Shown here: positions 28,751 to 32,226 of the stretch, piece by piece | Layout of the letters: each line of letters begins with the position of its first letter | How positions within the stretch are numbered: the first letter of the stretch is position 1 | NCBI GenBank assembly: GCA_910577635.1 | Contig: CAJTNR010000025.1 | Location: forward strand, 1 to 32,226 | Reading direction: 5' to 3' | Length of the DNA stretch: 32,226 bases | DNA from: an uncultured Vampirovibrio sp. | GTDB taxonomy: Bacteria; Cyanobacteriota; Vampirovibrionia; Gastranaerophilales; Gastranaerophilaceae | The notes under the pieces: generated by a model | What the model was told of the DNA's origin: nothing | Seen by the model: only the letters and a program-made list of their open reading frames with translations | Databases searched by the model: none | Translations under genes and position numbers: made by a program

Positions 28751-30049
28751 ATGGCAAAACCAACTGATCCTAATTTAAAATGTTCATTCTGCGGAAAAAC
28801 TCAAGACCAGGTTAAAAAACTAATAGCAGGTCCTGATGTTTGTATTTGTGATGAGTGTATTGAACTTTGTAATGAAATTCTAGATGAAGAATTATTCAAT
28901 TTCAAACAAGAAGATCAGCAAGAAACTACCCAGACTGAAATTGGCTCAATTCCTAAGCCTCAGGAAATTAAAGCATATTTAGACGAACATATTGTAGGAC
29001 AGAATGATGCTAAAAAAGTTTTAAGTGTTGCTGTTTATAACCATTATAAAAGAATTGCCCATAATGTTGAGAATAAAGATTCAGATATTGAAATTCAAAA
29101 AAGTAATATTCTTCTTGTGGGTCCTACGGGTTCGGGCAAAACATTGTTAGCTCAAACTTTAGCGAAAATGCTTAATGTTCCTTTTGCTGTAGCTGATGCT
29201 ACAACTCTAACCGAAGCAGGGTATGTAGGTGATGATGTTGAAAATATCTTATTAAGATTATACCAGAGCGCTGATTATGACGCTAAAAAGGCGGAGCGTG
29301 GAATAATTTATATTGATGAGATTGATAAAATTGCAAGAAAGTCTGAAAACCCTTCAATAACAAGAGATGTTTCAGGTGAAGGAGTGCAGCAGGCGCTTTT
29401 AAAGATGATTGAAGGAACAGTTGCAAACGTTCCCCCGCAGGGCGGCAGAAAACACCCTCATCAGGAGTTTATTCAGATTGATACTAATAATATTCTCTTT
29501 ATTGTGGGCGGGGCTTTTGTTGGATTGGAAAAAATTGTTGAAAGAAGAGCAGGTTCAACTTCCAGTGTAGGATTTGGAAGTGCTTCTTTAACAGAAGCTG
29601 AAAAAGAAGCACAAAGTGCCCGTATTCTAAAAAAACTCCAGCCGGATGATTTGTTAAAATTTGGTTTAATTCCTGAGTTTATTGGAAGAATCCCTATTTA
29701 CACAGTTTTGGATCCGTTGGATGAAAAAACATTAAAAATGATTCTAACTCAGCCGAAAAATGCTATTGTTAAACAATACAGCTGTCTTATGAACATGGAC
29801 GGAGTCGAGCTCAAATTCGAAGATGAAGCAATTGATTTAATAGCAAAAGAAGCTCTTAAAAGAAAAACGGGAGCAAGAGCGCTTCGCTCAATTGTTGAGG
29901 AAATAATGCTTGATATTATGTATGAAGTTCCTTCTAAAGAAGATATTAAAGAATTTACAGTAACGAAAGAGATAGTTGAAAAAAAGCAGCTAAACCAGGG
30001 CGGGGAAGTAGTTCAACTGCCCACTAAGCATAGAGAAGAAATTGCTTAA
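28751..30049 (+). CDS. clpX: ATP-dependent Clp protease unfoldase ClpX
   Basis: An AAA+ unfoldase of 432 residues that feeds ClpP. The N-terminal zinc domain has CSFC (11-14) and CDEC (33-36). Walker A is GPTGSGKT at 124-131, and Walker B lies in IIYIDEIDKIA. The sensor and pore segments (VPPQGGRKHPHQEF, GLIPEFIGRIP) and the RKTGARALR sensor-2 region follow. It ends the tig-clpP-clpX cluster and is convergent with the acetyltransferase gene; no clear terminator is visible in the 87-nt gap. Confidence 0.97.
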   Translation: MAKPTDPNLKCSFCGKTQDQVKKLIAGPDVCICDECIELCNEILDEELFNFKQEDQQETTQTEIGSIPKPQEIKAYLDEHIVGQNDAKKVLSVAVYNHYKRIAHNVENKDSDIEIQKSNILLVGPTGSGKTLLAQTLAKMLNVPFAVADATTLTEAGYVGDDVENILLRLYQSADYDAKKAERGIIYIDEIDKIARKSENPSITRDVSGEGVQQALLKMIEGTVANVPPQGGRKHPHQEFIQIDTNNILFIVGGAFVGLEKIVERRAGSTSSVGFGSASLTEAEKEAQSARILKKLQPDDLLKFGLIPEFIGRIPIYTVLDPLDEKTLKMILTQPKNAIVKQYSCLMNMDGVELKFEDEAIDLIAKEALKRKTGARALRSIVEEIMLDIMYEVPSKEDIKEFTVTKEIVEKKQLNQGGEVVQLPTKHREEIA

Positions 30050-30136
30050 TTTGGCCTTTTTTAGTTTTTGTTTTACAAATAAACTCAATTGCTGTGAGGA
30101 TGTATTAGTGTGTTTAAAAAATATCTATCAGCAAGT

Positions 30137-30937
30137 CTATAGTTTTTTTAATAAAAAGTCTGCAATTTTTTCTTCAGCAAGTGCAAAAATAGTTCCGTTG
30201 TGGTTTTTTGTAAAGCCAATGTGAGTGTAAAAATTCTTTGCTTCCATTCCAATATCGCTGTAGTTTTCAGCTACAAGTGCAATTCTTCCATCGTGTTTTA
30301 GTTTATAGCTTTCAATAATTGCCTGCTTAATAAGTTCTGTACCCATTCCTTTGTATCTTGATATATTAAGTCCTAAATTTGCAGTTTTCAATCTGTGAAC
30401 TTCAAGAAAGTCATTGTTTTTATATGATTCAGACATTCTATCCAGTTTGTTACCCTGTACAAACCCTTTTATTGAATTATTCAGGTTCATACATCCTAAA
30501 TTTTCTTTTTTTGTATGAATTAGAATACTGTCCGTTGTAAGATTTCTAAAAATGTATGCTTCTTCTAAATTATCTGTTTTTCTATCAAGAAGCAGAGTTT
30601 TTCTTAGCAGCTCATTATTTCCCGTCATTTGTCTATAAAGATTGGGTGCTTCTTGACTTATGCTCTTAGCAAAATCCTTGCTATCGGCAATTTTTTCAAG
30701 AAAATACTGCTGGCTTTCTACTTTTGGGATAAACTCGAGCGCTTTTATAATAGAAGTTATATCTTCTTGTTGTTGAACCAGGGGTTTATTAGCTAAAGAC
30801 AAAGCTTTAAGAGAATTTATTAAATCACTGCTTTTTCCATTTACAATACAAATAGTTCTGTTATCCTGTCCGGGCAATTTATAAAGAAACCTATTTATTG
30901 TTACACTATTGGTAAATAATTTTTCTACTTTTTCCAT
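30137..30937 (-). CDS. GNAT-type acetyltransferase with unassigned N-terminal region
   Basis: The last 90 residues of this 266-residue protein form a GNAT core: LNISRYKGMGTELIKQAIIE (190-209), with the acetyl-CoA loop RYKGMG at 194-199, and MEAKNFYTHIGFTKN (231-245). The first 170 residues are helical and show no known domain. The ATG overlaps the stop of the upstream membrane-protein gene (TAATG), so translation is coupled. Together with two paralogous membrane proteins it forms a three-gene operon next to flagellin. Possible targets include its operon partners or flagellin, but this is speculation. Confidence 0.72.
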   Translation of the reverse strand: MEKVEKLFTNSVTINRFLYKLPGQDNRTICIVNGKSSDLINSLKALSLANKPLVQQQEDITSIIKALEFIPKVESQQYFLEKIADSKDFAKSISQEAPNLYRQMTGNNELLRKTLLLDRKTDNLEEAYIFRNLTTDSILIHTKKENLGCMNLNNSIKGFVQGNKLDRMSESYKNNDFLEVHRLKTANLGLNISRYKGMGTELIKQAIIESYKLKHDGRIALVAENYSDIGMEAKNFYTHIGFTKNHNGTIFALAEEKIADFLLKKL

Positions 30938-31491
30938 TATTGTATATCAGGTGTATTGTTTTTCGCTTTTTTTAGTAGTAAATACTGGTTTTTGAGTTCT
31001 TCTTTTTCTTCTTTTGAAGCTTCTTTTGCTTTATTGTTTATTTGTTCATAAAGATTTTTTTCAATCTCATTTGTCTTAATATAAGCATCAAATTCTTTGG
31101 TTTTTTCAAAAGTCTTAACTTTACTTTCATAGCTTATTTTAGGAGCGCTAAGAATTGTATATAAACTTGCAAGTCCTCCGACAAAAAGTCCTGCTAAGCC
31201 TAAAATTGCACCAATTTTTACAATGACTTTTTTAGGACCTTTTGTATTTTTAAAGTTTTTATTGGCAATTTTTTCACCGGATTCTATAAAAGTGTCTACA
31301 ATAAAATCTCCATCAAGCAAATCAAACAAAGCTTTAGCGCCAAAACCAATTCCTGTACCAAATGTTGCAAGAACAAGTTTTGCAGCTTCACCTTTTCTTG
31401 TTATCGGGTTTTCACTTCCTTGTTTCTGGCTTTGAGAACCATTTTTGAAAGCTGTTTGGTGGTTTATGCGGTTGTTTATGGTTAAATCCAT
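30937..31491 (-). CDS. Membrane protein, paralogue of the gene at 31491-31943
   Basis: A 184-residue protein with a polar N-terminus containing AFKNG, one or two membrane segments (IGAILGLAGLFVGGLASLYT near 92-111), then a charged cytoplasmic helical tail, KVKTFEKTKEFDAYIKTNEI followed by EKNLYEQINNKAKEASKEEK. The tail matches that of the next gene upstream (KVGSFTREKEMDVYSRDKEV, then EKNLL), and both have ENPI followed by a basic stretch near the N-terminus. This points to tandem duplication and divergence. TAATG overlaps couple all three genes of the operon. No family is recognised. Confidence 0.65.
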   Translation of the reverse strand: MDLTINNRINHQTAFKNGSQSQKQGSENPITRKGEAAKLVLATFGTGIGFGAKALFDLLDGDFIVDTFIESGEKIANKNFKNTKGPKKVIVKIGAILGLAGLFVGGLASLYTILSAPKISYESKVKTFEKTKEFDAYIKTNEIEKNLYEQINNKAKEASKEEKEELKNQYLLLKKAKNNTPDIQ

Positions 31492-31943
31492 TATTCACCT
31501 TGTTTTATAAGCACGCCTGAACCGTTTTTTGCCATTTGTATTGTTGCGTAGTTGTTAATTTTTTCGCTAAGGGGAGTTTGCTCGTCTTTAACGTTTTTAT
31601 CAAGTTCAGTTAATAAGTTCTTTTCTACTTCTTTATCTCTTGAATAAACATCCATTTCTTTTTCTCTTGTAAAAGAGCCTACTTTTGTGTTATAGAGTTT
31701 TGAAGGCAGGGTTAATAAAAGTGCTGCAACGCCAATTATAGCCCCAATCCCGCCTGCTTTTAAGTATCTGTGAGAGGAAGTTTCTTGAATAAAACAAGTT
31801 GCAATTCCTGCTGTGGCTGCGCCAATTGCAGCACTTGCTCCTGCTGAACTTAATATTGCCAGGTTTTTTTCTTTTTTTCTGTCAATTGGATTCTCATAGC
31901 CTCTAAATTTAGGCTGATAATTGGATACTGACTTAATTTGCAT
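31491..31943 (-). CDS. Membrane protein, first gene of the paralogue pair
   Basis: A 150-residue protein with N-terminal NYQPKFRGYENPIDRKKE, two Ala/Gly-rich membrane helices (about 29-50 and 63-82), and a charged tail shared with its neighbour. A strong AGGAG precedes the ATG. It is divergent from flagellin across a 228-nt gap. The short polar N-terminus with a F-[RK]-x-G type motif recurs in the next gene as AFKNG. The function is unknown; location beside flagellin suggests, but does not show, a cell-surface or motility link. Confidence 0.65.
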   Translation of the reverse strand: MQIKSVSNYQPKFRGYENPIDRKKEKNLAILSSAGASAAIGAATAGIATCFIQETSSHRYLKAGGIGAIIGVAALLLTLPSKLYNTKVGSFTREKEMDVYSRDKEVEKNLLTELDKNVKDEQTPLSEKINNYATIQMAKNGSGVLIKQGE

Positions 31944-32011
31944 ATTTTCTCCTAAAACATAACTTTTTATACTCTATTAAAACACGAAAATAAAAAAATT
32001 TGTCTTTAAAT

Positions 32012-32043
32012 TTACAACTTTAGTATTAGCAACTTACAACTTT
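32012..32043. repeat. Two direct repeats TTACAACTTT in the flagellin upstream region
   Basis: Identical 10-mers at 32012-32021 and 32034-32043, 22 bp apart (about two helical turns), lie between the divergent membrane-protein operon and flagellin. They could be a tandem binding site for a regulator of either gene. Confidence 0.5.
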
Positions 32044-32079
32044 GTTTTAATTCTTTTTTATATAAAAAAAATATATATT

Positions 32080-32085
32080 GATAAT
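32080..32085 (+). promoter_or_regulatory. Possible flagellin -10 box (GATAAT)
   Basis: GATAAT preceded by TATATT. The GATAA part fits the sigma-28 -10 (GCCGATAA), but no TAAA lies at the right distance, and the sigma-70 -35 is weak too. The start point is uncertain. Confidence 0.3.
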
Positions 32086-32090
32086 GTAAT

Positions 32091-32162
32091 AAGGATGAAA
32101 TCGCAAAATAAAAAGGATGACTTTATAGACAATATAAAGATGCGATTTTTAGTATAAAGGAG
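32091..32162 (+). promoter_or_regulatory. Structured flagellin leader with three GGA motifs, likely CsrA target
   Basis: AAGGATG occurs at 32091-32097 and 32113-32119, close to the core of the CsrA consensus (ACARGGAUGU), and the Shine-Dalgarno AAGGAG is at 32157-32162. An outer stem AAATCGCA/TGCGATTT (32098-32105 with 32141-32148) encloses an inner stem CTTTATA/TATAAAG (32121-32127 with 32133-32139). The layout resembles the B. subtilis hag leader, where CsrA bound at two sites blocks translation. Confidence 0.55.
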
Positions 32163-32171
32163 TATATAAAG

Positions 32172-32226
32172 ATGGCAGTAGTTATTAACACTAACGTTGA
32201 ATCATTGAAAATTCAGAATTGTTTGA
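32172..32226 (+). CDS. Flagellin (3' partial)
   Basis: Only the first 18 codons are in the window: MAVVINTNVESLKIQNCL. This is the standard flagellin D0 start (MAxxINTNVxSLxxQxxL), which is also the export and FliW-binding end of the molecule's assembly domain. AAAGGAG precedes the ATG at good spacing. The Cys at residue 17 is unusual in a position that is normally Asn or a small residue. The presence of FlhB, FliW and CsrA in the window agrees with it. Confidence 0.88.
   Translation, partial: MAVVINTNVESLKIQNCL

Noticed and set aside
30042..30224. 60-codon plus ORF after clpX
   Set aside because: It overlaps the clpX end and the convergent acetyltransferase gene, with no ribosome binding site and biased composition.
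32063..32085. Sigma-28 promoter for flagellin
   Set aside because: A TAAA exists, but only 13 nt before GATAA. The expected layout needs about 18, and the GCC of the -10 is absent.

Overview
The window looks like chromosomal DNA from an AT-rich, motile, diderm bacterium. Kdo transferase WaaA implies LPS and an outer membrane. FlhB, FliW, CsrA and the start of a flagellin gene imply flagella. A hydrogenase-4-like membrane complex suggests an anaerobic energy metabolism. The gene mix resembles the non-photosynthetic relatives of Cyanobacteria (Vampirovibrionia/Melainabacteria, Gastranaerophilales-like): Cys-rich lectin-like surface protein, single-domain XRE regulators, FliW/CsrA flagellar control and an Ehr/Hyf-like complex. 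This placement is an inference from gene content, at moderate confidence; no rRNA is present.

Layout. 1-1046: the end of a Cys-rich surface protein and its terminator. 1056-1522: a GC-richer tandem repeat with a unit of about 171 nt, full of hairpins. 1548-3583 (minus): cca and rsmE. 3584-4475: a decayed intergenic island holding an XRE fragment, other coding relics and a promoter-hairpin-terminator unit that looks like a small RNA gene. 4476-7812 (minus): flhB behind a HerA-like protein that has lost its P-loop and carries a PcrA-type tail. 8000-9844 (plus): tRNA-Thr(TGT), tRNA-Thr(GGT), tRNA-Tyr(GTA), a second structured tandem repeat, and tuf. 9976-12110 (minus): cupin, MarR regulator and an alpha-oxoamine synthase. 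12216-13469 (plus): waaA, convergent with a calpain-like cysteine protease (13462-15048, minus) whose natural ATG start appears to be separated from the gene by an out-of-frame C8 tract. 15227-17341 (minus): secreted repeat protein, fliW, csrA and a TPR protein. 17481-17696: a small XRE regulator with an apparently leaderless mRNA. 17785-24987 (plus): a six-gene hydrogenase-4-like/Ehr operon, followed by an amino-acid racemase with an ATA start. 25770-26684: an alpha-helical MgtE_N/FliG-like protein. 26823-30049: tig-clpP-clpX. 30137-31943 (minus): an acetyltransferase plus two paralogous membrane proteins joined by TAATG overlaps. 32172-end: flagellin, with a structured leader.

How the genes connect. 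FliW, CsrA and flagellin form a known translational control circuit, and the flagellin leader here has three GGA motifs and a two-stem structure as expected for CsrA control. The MarR gene carries a perfect palindrome inside its own promoter spacer and a weaker copy before the cupin gene, so it probably controls both. The Hyf-like operon encodes ion-pumping membrane subunits, but its large subunit lacks three of the four nickel-ligand cysteines. It is therefore probably a hydrogenase-related energy-converting complex rather than a hydrogenase. The tRNAs lack encoded CCA ends, consistent with the cca gene upstream.

The most unusual items are the calpain-like protease with a possible phase-variable homopolymer, the P-loop-less HerA-like protein, the two structured tandem repeats, the orphan small RNA candidate and the ATA-initiated racemase.
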